In this document: piece after piece, positions 1 to 10,228 of the stretch
How the letters are laid out: each line of letters starts with the position of its first letter
Position numbering within the stretch: the first letter of the stretch is position 1
Assembly (NCBI GenBank): GCA_013146195.2
Contig: CM028378.1
Coordinates: 89,958,295-90,022,294, forward strand
Reading direction: 5' to 3'
DNA: 64,000 bases
Origin: Codonopsis lanceolata
Taxonomy: Eukaryota > Streptophyta > Magnoliopsida > Asterales > Campanulaceae
The notes under the pieces: model-generated
Seen by the model: only the letters and a program-made list of their open reading frames with translations
Databases searched by the model: none
Told to the model about the DNA's origin: nothing
Program-made: the position numbers and the translations under genes

Positions 1-647
1 GAGATGAAAGAAGTTTTCCAAAATCGCATGGAGCAAACAAAGGTCAAGCCGCCCTTATGAAATATTTGCTAGAAGAAGTAGAAAATTTAAAGGAAGAAAC
101 TTGAAAAGGTTGAGACCATGAGAAAGAAAGGAAGTTCTCAGTCAAACCCGAACAAGCAAAATCTATCACTACTCTGGAAGTGGTAGAGTAATGGAGAAGA
201 GGTAAGTGAACCTATTCAATCTTCTGATATGCCTGATAAATTAGATAATTCTGAAAAAGAGGTTGAAAAGGATAAAAATGAAAATAATCAAACAACTAAT
301 CAAGAAGTAGAAAAAAGAAGTGCAAAACAAAGAAAGTCAAGAAGAAGTAGGACAAGAAATAGAACAAGAAGAAGAGGAACCTTATGTGGCACAACCACCA
401 TATGTTCCTCCAATTCCGTTTCCTAGAAACATAAAAAATGATGGATAAACAATTCTCGGAAATTTATAATATGTTATCCAAAGTGAATGTTAACCTTCCT
501 TTGCTTAATGTTATTAAAAATATTCCAACCTATGCTAAGTTTTTCAAAGATCTTCACTCTAAGAAACACAAATTCGAAAACAATGAAAAAATTATTGTTT
601 CTGAAAGCGTCAAGTGCGGTTTACAACCGAACTTTCCCCTAAGTTGA
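1..647 (+). pseudogene. Athila gag, C-terminal part (fragmented)
   Basis: This is the end of the capsid/nucleocapsid polyprotein of the Athila element. No single frame is open. Readable pieces are a Lys/Arg/Glu-rich stretch at 229-426 with repeated RSRTRNR-type residues, and a piece at 438-647 starting near MDKQFSEIYNML that matches the segment normally lying between gag and protease in Athila. A proline-rich PPYVPPIPFP-like string in another frame links the two, implying at least one frameshift near 400-440. No zinc knuckle was seen. Identity rests on position and on the conserved linker, so it is weaker than the pol calls. Confidence 0.6.
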
Positions 648-1621
648 AAGATCCTGGTAGCTTTAATATTCAAGTTTCATTGGGTAGTTCTAAAAAGATG
701 AAGGCTATGCTAGATTTAGGAGCAAGTATTAACTTAATGCCTTTTGCAGTCTATAAACAATTATGGTTGGGAGAACTAAAACCCACTAATATGTCTTTAC
801 AATTAGCTGATCATTCAGTTAAACATCTTTTGGGTATAGTAAAGGACATCCTAGTTCATGTTGATAAACTAATCATTCCGGTTGATTTTGTGGTTCAAGA
901 GATGGAAAGGAAAATTTGCACAAATAATGAAGTCCCTATCTTGTTAGGCAGGCCTTTTATGGCCACTGCCAATACAATGATAAATGTTAAGAATGGTAAA
1001 CTTACAATGTTAGTCCTAGGTGAAACTGTAGAAATCTCAGTCTTTGATGCTATGAATAGACCTAGTGACATGAATGCATGTTTCTTAATTGATGAAATAG
1101 AAAAATTAACAACTCAAACCTTTGAAGAAAATTGTGAGGATGACGATTATGAGAAAGATGTATTTGTAGTTTATGATGATAGACCTGTCCCTCCCATAAA
1201 ATTAGATATTGATGAGTTAGAAAGAGAAATAAGAGAGAATGATGAAAGAAAAGAGAGAGAAAGATTGGAAGCCCTTAAAAATAAAAATAATGATAATATG
1301 GAAAAATCAGAATCAAAAATTAATTTTGGTAAAATAGAAAAAGAAGAGGATGAAAATAATGATGAAGAAGAAGTGAAAATTTTAAAATCACTTTTTGAAG
1401 AAACAGAAGTAGAGGGTGAAATAATAGAAAACATTGAGGAAATTAAAGAAGAAACAATTAAACTTGAAAATTCTGAATTTATTCCATCTGTTAAATCTCC
1501 TCTTGAAGAAAAATTAAAGCCATTACCACCCCACTTAAAATATGCATTTTTAGGGGAAGGTAAAACTTTACCTGTTATAATTGTTGCAGATTTAACAGAA
1601 GAACAAGAAGCAAGCCAATAA
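614..1621 (+). pseudogene. Athila aspartic protease plus acidic linker
   Basis: The protease cuts the element's own Gag-Pol polyprotein. The active-site region reads LDLGASINLMP (residues about 31-42), the Asp-Leu-Gly variant usual in Athila, followed by the flap region and an ILLGRPFMATA motif near residue 115. The second half (residues about 190-320) is a Glu/Lys-rich linker of low complexity. The open frame begins without an ATG, as expected inside a polyprotein. A single in-frame TAA at 1619-1621 separates it from the RT, which continues in the same frame (1622 onward), so the break is a nonsense mutation and not a gene end. Confidence 0.85.
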
Positions 1622-2348
1622 AAAGTTTTATGGACACATAGAGAAGCCATAGGATGGTCCTTAGTAGACTTAAAAGGTATTAGTCCATCTATGTGTATGC
1701 ATAAAATACATTTAGAAGAAGATAGTAAACCTTCTAGAGAAAGACAAAGAAGACTTAACCCTCACATGGAAGAAGCAATGAGAAAAGAAGTCATTAAGCT
1801 TCTCGATGCAGGTATAATTTACCCAATATCTGATAGTAAATGGGTTAGTCCAGTTCAGGTAGTTCCTAAGAAATCAGGAATTACAGTAGTTAAAAATGAT
1901 AAAGATGAATTAGTTTCTACACGAACTATCACCGGTTATAGAAATGTGCATTGATTCGAGGAAATTAAATGCGGCAACTAGGAAGGACCACTTTCCCTTA
2001 CCTTTTATTGATCAAATCCTTGAAAGACTAGCTGGTCATGAATATTATTGTTTTCTTGATGGTTTTTCTGGTTACAACCAAATCCCAGTAGCACCCGAGG
2101 ACCAAGAGAAAACCACTTTCATATGTCCGTTTGGTACTTTTGCATTTAGGAGAATGCCCTTTGGACTTTGTAATGCCCCAGCTACTTTTCAAAGATGCAT
2201 GATTTCTATATTTTAAGATTTAGTGGAAAGATGTGTCGAAGTATTCATGAATGATTTTTCCGTATTTGGAAACTCTTTTGATCATTGCCTAGAAAATCTA
2301 ACATATGTCTTAAAAAGATGTTGTGAAACTAATTTAACCCTAAGTTAG
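1622..2348 (+). pseudogene. Athila reverse transcriptase, fingers and palm (broken)
   Basis: This part of the RT copies the element RNA into DNA. After the stop at 1619-1621 the frame resumes with the usual KGISPS and SRERQRRLNPHM wording, then LLDAGIIYPISDSKWVSPVQ. A frameshift near 1945-1955 moves the frame just before CIDSRKLNAATRKDHFPLPF. The palm shows FRRMPFGLCNAPATFQRCM. A TAA at 2214-2216 and a TAG at 2346-2348 interrupt it. The catalytic box reads FMND, not the expected FMDD: the first Asp of the pair is Asn at 2250-2252. The copy therefore could not make active RT even without its stops. Confidence 0.9.
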
Positions 2349-4316
2349 GAGAAAAGTCATTTCATGGTTAAACATGGAATTGTCTTAGGTCATGTTGTGT
2401 CTAACAAAGGAATTGAAGTTGATAAGGCAAAAATGGAAGTTATATCACAACTACCTCCCCCAACTTCTGTCAAAGGTGTTAGAAGTTTTCTAGGGCATGC
2501 AGGTTTTTATAGAAGATTTATAAAAAAAATTTCAAAAATCTGTAAACCTCTATGTAACTTGTTGGCAAAAGACACCGAATTCATTTTTGATCAAGAATGC
2601 TTAAATGCATTTAATCTATTAAAAGAAAGATTGACAACCGCCCCTCTTTTAACCGACCCTAATTGGTCTCTCCCTTTCGAGATCATGTGCGATGCTTCAG
2701 ACTTTGCAATTGGAGCCGTGTTAGGTCAAAGGGTGGATAGGAAACCACATGTAATTCATTATGCTAGTAGGACATTAAATGATGCACAACTTAATTATAC
2801 AACAACAGAAAAAGAATTTTTAGCAGTTGTGTATGCATTAGAAAATTTTAGACCATATTTGTTAGGATCAAAAGTTATAATATTTTCTGATCATGCAGCC
2901 CTAAAATATTTATTGACTAAGAAAGAGGCTAAGCCTAGACTCATACGGTGGATGTTATTATTACAAGAATTTGACATTACTATTAAAGATAAAAAGGGAA
3001 CAGAAAATGTCGTAGCTGACCATTTGTCTAGATTGGAGTTTTCACCCTTACTTGAACGTCAATTTCTAGATAATACAATTCCTGTAAATGAAGAATTCCC
3101 TGATGAACAATTATTAGCAGTCAAAGATTCAGATCCATGGTATGCTGATTATGTTAATTACTATGTGTCTGATATCATAAATCCTGACTTTGATTTTTAT
3201 CAAAGAAAGAAATTTTTGACAGAAGCAAAGAATTATTTTTGGGAAGAATCTTATTTATATAAAATGTGTTCTGACTCTATAATTAGAAGATGTGTTTCAG
3301 AAAAAGACCAACAAAGTATTATGACATTTTGTCATGAATACTTTTGTGGAGGTCATTTTAGTGGTAATAAAACTGCTAGAAAATTTTTGCAATTTGGATT
3401 ATACTGGCCTTCTGTTTTTAGAGATTGTGACATATTTTATAAAACTTGTGATAAGTATCAAAGAACTGGTGGAATAGAAAAAAGAAATGAAATGCCTTTG
3501 CATATAAATATGGTTGTTGAAATTTTTGATATTTGGGGTATAGATTTTATGGGTCCTTTTCCAGTCTCTAATAACTGTGAGTATATTTTAGTTGCTGTAG
3601 ATTATGTGTCTAAATGGATAGAAGCCATTGGAACTAAAACCAATGATGGAAACACCGTTGTCAAATTTGTGGAAGATCTTTTTGCCCGATATGGAGTACC
3701 TAAGGCCATAATTAGTGATCAAGGAACACACTTCACTAATAAATTATTAAATACAACCCTCAGAAAATACAGTGTAACTCACAAGTTAGCTACACCCTAT
3801 CATCCTCAGACATTTGGCCAAGTAGAGGTGAGTAATAGACAAATAAAAGCATTTTTAGAAAAGACCGTTAGACCCAATCGTAAAGATTGGCAGTCTAAAC
3901 TCAATGATGCTTTATGGGCATACCGAACCGCATATAAGACCCCGATAGGAATGAGTCCTTACCGAATGAGTCCTTACCGAATGGTGTATGGAAAAGCTTG
4001 TCATTTACCAGTTGAAATTGAACATAGAGCTTATTGGACTATCAACGAATTGAACTTAGATTTAACCTTGGCTGGTGAGGAGAGATTGTTTCAATTAAAT
4101 GAATTAGAGGAACATAGGATAAATTCGTATGAGAATGCTAAAACTTATAAAGAAAAGACGAAGAAATACCATGATATGGGATTAGCCAACAAAATGTTTC
4201 CTCCAGGATTAAAGGTATTACTTTTCAATTCTAGACTTAGGTTATTCCCCAGAAAACTAAAATCAAAATGGCTTGGCTTTCACAATTGTCTGAATTTACC
4301 CTCATGGAGCAATTGA
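2349..4316 (+). pseudogene. Athila RT thumb, RNase H and integrase
   Basis: This is the longest open frame in the window (650 aa from 2364). In order it holds the RT connection ([15 protein letters not shown], residues 40-55), RNase H ([15 protein letters not shown] near 110; [26 protein letters not shown]) and integrase. The integrase zinc finger has both His residues but the last Cys of the CC pair is Tyr (codon 3456-3458). The catalytic triad is present: Asp in WGIDFMGPF, Asp in ISDQGTHF, Glu in [10 protein letters not shown] 15-bp perfect tandem duplication at 3951-3980 adds an extra MSPYR near residues 530-540. The frame is lost near 4297, so the C-terminal tail continues in another frame. 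Confidence 0.92.
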
Positions 4317-5354
4317 TATTAGAAACCCAAGGACCGATGTAGTATTTAAAGTTAATGGTCACCGACTCAAACCATATCTTGAACCCATGTCAGTCGAGAG
4401 AACAATTGAACTAATTCGTCTCACTGACAATGCACCACCAGATGATTATGTTTGCAGTTGGGTCGAGCTAAAGACGTTAAACAACTGCGCTAAGTGGGAG
4501 GCAACCCACTATGATGAATTTTATTTGCTTTCGTAGTTAATTTAAATATACCAAAATTCAAGTTTGGGGGAGAAAAGCGTCGTAGTGTTGTATTTATATG
4601 TTGCTAATATGTTAGTTTATAGTTTTTGTAGAATTTTTAGAGTACGGGAAAGAAACGAAACGTAACGGAACATAACGGAAGGACCAAACTGCAAAACTGC
4701 CAAAAAGGTTGAAAGAAAAATAAAGGATGCATGTTCTGCCGACCTTGCGGACGCAAGGCTTAAGCTACCTTGCGGCCACAAGGCCCCCTTAAATGCAGGA
4801 AGTGTGACCGGCAGGCAGCACGAGGGAATCAGTGCCCACACGTGATTTCTTACCTTACGGACGCATGCCTAAGAGGACCTTGCAACCGCAAGGTCCCCTA
4901 TTTAAACAAACTTCGGGCAACTCTTCAGGATCACCCCGAAATTTCATTCCTCTCTCAAGGCAGCAGTAGCAGATCTCTCTTCTCAGTCACAAATCCAGCG
5001 AATGCCTTTCAAAATCCGGCAAAGATTAATAGTAGGTGCTCTCCCCTTCAACCTTCCTTCATCCTTTCCACCCTCATTGCCCTCCAGTAAAGCTTGAAGA
5101 AGTAGAAGCCCCATTAATTCCGGTGGGTTTCAAATTCCGGCCAACCTCTTCATCTTCCCAAGGCTTGCAATTCCAAGTAACCCTCACCCTCTCATTTTAA
5201 TTTTTAACGTATTAAACATTTTGCATGCTAGGGTGCTAGAGTTATTTTACGTAAAAATTATTATTTTTGCATGCTTTAGGTGTTAGGTTAAAATTATAAT
5301 TTTTAGAAAGAAGAGTAGAATTTCTTGCCTTTAATTTTTGTGCCTACAAACCAA
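4317..5354 (+). other. Athila pol tail remnant and spacer before the env-like ORF
   Basis: Positions 4297-4400 still encode, in a shifted frame, the normal end of Athila pol (a [19 protein letters not shown] tail). Around 4495-4510 lies GTGGGAGGCAACCCAC, typical of the region after Athila pol, and 4560-4572 holds a G-rich AAGTTTGGGGGA motif resembling a polypurine tract. The rest is noncoding leader for the env-like ORF and includes the palindrome cluster and TATA-like box listed separately. No other gene is visible. Confidence 0.65.
4743..4907 (+). promoter_or_regulatory. Palindrome cluster and TATA-like box upstream of the Athila env-like ORF
   Basis: Four copies of a 16-bp palindrome occur: CCTTGCGGACGCAAGG at 4743-4758, CCTTGCGGCCACAAGG at 4768-4783, a degenerate CCTTACGGACGCATGC at 4853-4868 and CCTTGCAACCGCAAGG at 4878-4893. 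A TATA-like CTATTTAAAC follows at 4898-4907. The same palindrome clusters upstream of TATA boxes in the LTRs of this family. The env-like ATG lies about 450 bp downstream. A role as an internal promoter is inferred. Confidence 0.5.
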
Positions 5355-5912
5355 ATGGCCCCAAAACGTAGAAATACCGGTCCATCCACTTCTCGCCCTC
5401 ACGAGGAGGAGTAAGAGTATGATGCCCACCGCTTCATCAGTTTTGAGGCATTGAAGAGCTACATCGCGAAGCTCTCCAAGACCTTGATCCTTGAAAGGGG
5501 ATTTAAGGCTAGTGACTTTGGCCTCCACAATAACTTCAAGGCTCGTAGGTGGGGTCCTCTTATTGCTTCTCCAGATAAGGCCATCGTGGCTATTGTCCGT
5601 GAATTCTATGCCAATGGCAGAATTGGCATAGACGGTAATGTTTTAGAGGTTGTTGATGTTAGGGGTGTAGCCGTTAGTTTTACGTCCCAAAACATTAACC
5701 TTAGTTATGGCACCTCTAACTTTGCAAGTGGTGCCGATGACTATAGCCGCCACCTTTCTGCCCTTGTCCCTGTCGAGGTGGTCAATGCAACCATCTCAAT
5801 GCGTGGTGTGGTTTGGACCTAGAACCGAAACCCACCATTTGGTCCCCGCGCTATGGAGGAGTCTTTCCTGCTGAACACAGCCAAGGCCGTGTTCAAATTT
5901 ATTATCTCCCGA
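5355..5912 (+). pseudogene. Athila env-like third ORF, N-terminal part (interrupted)
   Basis: This is the extra ORF lying after pol in Athila elements; its function is unknown. The likely ATG is 5355-5357 (MAPKRRN start). A TAA follows after 19 codons, then the frame is open to 5822 (TAG). Visible wording includes ERGFKASDF, IVREFYANGRIG and VRGVAVSFTS, which resembles what databases call a putative plant transposon protein domain (the family I recall as PF20167). After the TAG the same domain continues to an LMPSSHQHTVT motif, where the 4.2 kb insert begins. The rest resumes at 10194. No signal peptide or membrane segment is visible in this half, so env refers only to position. Confidence 0.7.
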
Positions 5913-5947
5913 CTCATGCCTTCCAGTCACCAACACACGGTGACTTG
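5913..5947 (+). repeat. Left copy of a 35-bp direct repeat flanking the chimeric insert
   Basis: The segment starting CTCATGCCTTCCAGTCACC is repeated at 10194-10228 with 3 mismatches in 35 bases. Both copies encode the same piece of the env-like ORF, so one is the original and the other was duplicated when the intervening DNA inserted. Confidence 0.85.
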
Positions 5948-6086
5948 AGCTTAACCCCAAGGATATTTGTTCGAAGAACTGCGGCCAGATGAATATTCTG
6001 AGGATTGCATACTAGCTCTTTCCAATTGAGGACGAAGTCCTGGCCTACCTGGTTCTCATTCTCTTTGTGAACTCCGAGAATAGTCT

Positions 6087-7000
6087 TTAGCACCAAAAGC
6101 CTAGCGCCCTCCTAGAGCTGAAGTCCCGTTTGGAAACCTTGGGGACCTTCACATCGCTGCTCGATGTAGGTTTGAACGGCCACCCCACATGGGAATGAAT
6201 TATTAAAACTCTTTTATTCCAGACTTCAACCTTTCCCGGGATGTCGCTTAAGATCCTCAAAAAGCTCGAGTTGGACCTAATCTCGATCCGCCCACCAGTG
6301 CTTGGGGCAAAAATGAAGAGATTTTGGAAAAGGTACATGTCCTGTTCGAAACATAGTAAGCGACAAGCCACGGTGTAGGCCATGATTGCCCGAACAGTGT
6401 TTAACATTAAATCACAAGTCATAACCTTGGTCTCGAGTAAAAAGTCAACGAAAAAGGGCTTCAGTGGAAGGCGTAGCTCCACTATGAAGAAATCAACAAA
6501 AAGTAGGAGCCCATCTCCTTGATCGTGGAATAGTTCCCCGCCGATAGGAATGTTGATTTTCTCTTCCATGTAATCTTTGGAATTTACACCAAGAGAGGTG
6601 AGCCAATCGGTCACCTTGATCGTCGTGTCTAAAGAAGCCCAGTGTGCAGCATACTGGCTCTCATCGGCATTAATCGACCAAGCAGGCTCATTGGTTGAAG
6701 AGGTGGCCTCAACTCGGGATCAGCCAGAGTTCTTTATTATGTGGGTTATTGGAAGGTTAGAGCTTGCTTTGCCCAACTGTTCAGGGCCATGCCTGCCAAC
6801 AACCTCTCCGCCCTTAACGGTTTCCTCTCCAAAAGGGTCGTGCTCGTTGAAGGAATCTACAATCTCAACAACAGGGATGGGAGCACACCTACTGGTAGCC
6901 TCTCCGGCCACAAACTCATCACCATCCTCCACTTCGATATCTAAGGAAGGAGTCTTCTCGCTACTCAACGGTTCATTATGTCTGTCGTAGCTGTAGGCGC
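6087..7000 (-). pseudogene. Putative gypsy-type transposon protein fragment
   Basis: Read leftward, an acidic N-terminal stretch (7000-6720) ends at a stop and continues in the best open piece, 6614-6087 (175 codons). The wording GELFHDQGDGLLLFVDFFI, ELRLPLKPFFVDFL, LMLNTVRAIMAY and FIFAPSTGG matches the plant family I recall as PF04195, usually described as putative gypsy type transposon. The function of that family is unknown. The segment lies directly beside the tail of the SIRE-type env-like gene, which looks like a fusion boundary near 7010. The family assignment is from memory of its pattern. Confidence 0.5.
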
Positions 7001-7019
7001 TCGAGTTCTTCAACTCTTC

Positions 7020-9973
7020 TTATGTACTCTTCATCAGCAGAGTTCTGTTGTCTGATGGAACGAGAACTCTAGTCAAGTTCTTCTCGTAGTCTGTTGATCT
7101 TGTCCATCAGAACTCGGTTCATAGACCACAGTTGTTTCTCCTCCGTGATGGCCAGATCACGTTCTGACTCAGCTGCCATATGATCATGAGCCGCATTGAG
7201 AGCTTGATCATTGAGTTCTAGCACTGGAGGGCGTCCGCGAGTAAGATGAAGGGTGATGTTGTACAAGAGCTGATAGAATAGAGTTGAACATAGTCGAACA
7301 CACTCATTGCGTTGAGCCTCCATGTTGATCTTTAGATCGGTAGACTCATGTCTGACTTCTCCAAATTTGGTCCAAACATCCACTTGAAACTATCGGAGGA
7401 TGGTGGCATTCTCGGCGACCTTGGTTGATTCGTTATCAATCTAAAACATGACCTTGGAATCTTGGTTAACTCTCAAGCTTTGTTGTGGATGGCATCAATA
7501 CTGCTCAAGATTTCGTCGTTGGCCAGGGAGGATGGAGAGGGGTCGAGGTCTACTTGAATGTTCTCAGTAGCAGAAGACGAGGTGGCATCAACAGCAGCAG
7601 CAGTACATAAGGGCTGCTGGAAGGGTGGAGTGGTAGAGGTTGAAGTTGAAGAGGAATCGGGTGTGGGGAATGTGTGGGTAGATGAGGAGGAATTGGCTTG
7701 ATGTGAGGAGAAAGGAAGGGTTGGGGGTATTTCAATATCTGTGTTGGAATGATCACAAATAATTGAAGGAATTGGGGGGTCGATTGAGAACCGGAAGGAA
7801 GGGGATAAAAAGGTCTTTGGTCTCGTAGGGGTGGGTTACGGTGGAGGAGGTAGGCTTTGGCAGTGCGCTGCTTGGCGAGGGATTCAGGAATATGAACTTT
7901 GTAGCAGTAGAGGAAAGGATGGGTGGAAACCAGGGGGTGATGATGTAGGGAATGGGTTGGTTTCGTTTAGATGGTGAAGAAGGAATTGTTTGGGTAGGAG
8001 TGGGTGAAGGGGAGTGGATAGGTTTGGTGAGTAGTTGAAGGGAGAGGACGGTATGTGGGTAGGTGAATTGGTAGGCTTCTCCTGAGAACTAGAGACATCA
8101 AGAATTATGGGCTCCTCTTGAGGGATAGACTCCTTCAGAGGGTTTGGCTCCTCCTGAGTAGATAGCTCAGTAGGAATGGTTGAAGAAGGGGTAGAAGGTG
8201 GGTCGCCAGCAGACATCCTTTTTCTACCTCATCAGCAGGATAGGAGATCCAGAAGCTTCATCGACAGAGATGAGAGGGTCTACTGGTGGTTTGGTTGGGA
8301 GGCCTTTATGAAAACGCATTCGTTTAGGCATGGGTGAGGGTTGGTAAGAAGAGGGTTTACGTTTAGGGGTTTGGGTTGACTGGGGAGAAGAGGTTGACCA
8401 GCAGTTGTGGATGAGCTGCTAGCAGACTTTGCACGTCTGCTAGCCTACAGTTCCTTCCGAATCCATGCTGCTTGAAGCTCTTCTATCTCAGCTTCTTGCC
8501 TTGCCTTGGCATCTTCCTTGGTCTTGGCTACTATCTTAGCCATGACTTCATCCTCATCTAGTGAGAAACCAGTCTCCTTTCTGGCTTGTGCAATCTTGGA
8601 GCGCTTCAATATGTGTTCGGACTCATCTGCCAGCTCCCTTGCTTCTTGTAAAATGTCCCGGGTAACAGTAGTGGTTTGCTTCTTTTCTATTCTTATGGCA
8701 ACGAGAACAGCTTCCCTAGCAGCATCATACACATCCATATTGAACCGCGTAACCATCATAGGTGTAGGTTGGGCCACCATTTCAGCAGAAATGTTAAAGA
8801 GCCCTCTTTGTTACCTCTGCTTGTTCTCGTACTTGAAGTACTTGGTGAAGAAGGTGGTGGTCAGTTGTTTGTCCTTCGTCACCTTTTTGATCTCCTCCAG
8901 CTCAACAACAGAGTTAATCTCTAGCGTATCCCTGAGCAGGGTATTCATCAGTCGGACAAAAGGCCTCTTATTGTAAGGGCCTTGGCCGATCGCGATGTAG
9001 TTCTGCGGCTTCGTTGAAGATGAGGGCACCATACTTGAGGTGGATCCTCTGGTGGATGGCGCTTGAAAGGTTGAGCTGTTTGGGAGGTAAGGATGTCGTG
9101 GGAGCCGTTCTTGAACAGAAACGACTTATCGAGTAGATGGCTTGAACAGTAGACGTCCAAGGGAAAGACGTTCCTCAGCATTTTCCCTTGGGGTTCCCTT
9201 GGGGTATCTGCTCCCCTCATTGCTTCAAAGGCGGTGTTAGCCTCAACACTAGACAGCTCACTATCCCCACCATAGTAGACTTCAATTACCTTGGACATAA
9301 CCTTGGCAAAAAGAGAGAAGGGACGTCCACGAATCCATCCTTGTACGACTGATGGTGTTTTGGTGTTAATCTTCATTCGCTGGTAGAACTCTTCAGTGAG
9401 GAGGTTGCGATAGTCGGCGTCGTGAAGAGTGGAGAGAGGGAGAATCCCAGACGCGTCCATGTCCTCGCACATCTTTTCTCCGGCAGCAAAGGTTCGAACA
9501 TAATCCAATTCAATGCACATACCCGGGAGGTATGTATTCGTCGGCAGCTCCTAGATAATGTCGGGTGCGGCAAGATAGAAGGGCAACCTAGGAAGGTTGA
9601 CGGAGGGATCTGGATAAGTAACTTGCTTTGGGTCGAGAACCTTCCTTTTACCAGAACTGGATTTCGCAGATGATTTCACCTGCAAAAGCAGTTTCAAAAA
9701 TTAGGTTTTTTTCCCTAGACAGATCAAACAATCAAAGATTTCATTTTTTAAAAGAATAATTAAATTAAAAAAATTGAAACCATTGAATGTTTTGAGAGAA
9801 GTTTTACAGAGAAACATCATTTGATAAATCTCGAAGAAATAATTATTTTAAGCACAGAGAAAACCAAAGGCTTCAAGGTTTTGAAAAAGACAACAAAGGC
9901 AGAAACTCAAAAGAAGAATATAAACAATAAACCGTATGAGAAATTTCTAAAGGGTATTTGAAATGCTTACCAT
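7020..9973 (-). pseudogene. SIRE-type env-like gene, copy inside the insert
   Basis: The start codon is at 9973-9971 and is followed at once by GTAAGC; a TTTTGCAG acceptor ends at 9680. Exon 2 would begin at 9679 in frame with the ATG, giving a 291-bp intron. Exon 2 encodes a conserved N-terminal domain (PGMCIELDYV, CEDMDASGILPL, EEFYQRM, WIRGRPFSLFAK), then a Lys/Glu-rich coiled-coil-like segment (8780-8445), a Ser/Pro-rich middle (8216-7550) and a C-terminal helical segment (GRPPVLELN, ERDLAITEEKQL, RLREELD). A TAG early in exon 2 and several frameshifts kill it. It is homologous to the env-like genes at 50642-53656 and 58105-61148. Confidence 0.75.
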
Positions 9974-10095
9974 TGTTGCTATAGGGAAGAAGAAGTGAAG
10001 TAAAAGAGGCAAAAAAGAAGCAGTTGCAGAGAATAACAGAGGGTTTGAGTAGAGAGTGAGGGTTTGTGAAACTTTGCAAAATGGTGGTTCAAAGT

Positions 10096-10105
10096 CTATT
10101 TAAAG
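10096..10105 (-). promoter_or_regulatory. TATA-like box of the env-like gene in the insert
   Basis: CTTTAAATAG on the minus strand lies about 125 bp upstream of the ATG. The identical decamer lies upstream of the other two SIRE-type env-like copies (53787-53796 and 57951-57960), so it is conserved. Use as a promoter is inferred. Confidence 0.5.
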
Positions 10106-10193
10106 AAGGAGAAAAGTCATTTTAGCGAAAATAGCTTGGATGATTGACAGGTGTCTTTCATTAAGCTTTTAACTTAAGATATTTTGTGGTCGT

Positions 10194-10228
10194 CTCATGC
10201 CCTCCAGTCACCAACATGCGGTGACTTG
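10194..10228 (+). repeat. Right copy of the 35-bp direct repeat flanking the insert
   Basis: It matches 5913-5947 at 32 of 35 positions. Immediately after it the env-like ORF continues (WERAVLTYTIMTSG wording), so this copy is joined to the original downstream sequence. Confidence 0.85.

Larger units (their letters stand above)
5948..10193 (-). mobile_element. 4.2 kb chimeric insertion in the Athila env-like ORF
   Basis: The reading sense of the host ORF stops at 5947 and resumes after 10193. The insert has two parts on the minus strand: a SIRE-type env-like gene with its promoter (about 10193 down to 7020) joined directly to a segment (about 7010 down to 5948) encoding a different, putative gypsy-type transposon protein. 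No LTR, no terminal inverted repeat and no poly(A) tail is visible at either end. The 35-bp duplication is far longer than the 5-bp target duplications of LTR elements. Confidence 0.7.

Noticed and set aside
1171..1650. Long Ser-rich frame on the minus strand
   Set aside because: Shadow of the acidic Glu/Asp-rich linker of the Athila polyprotein.
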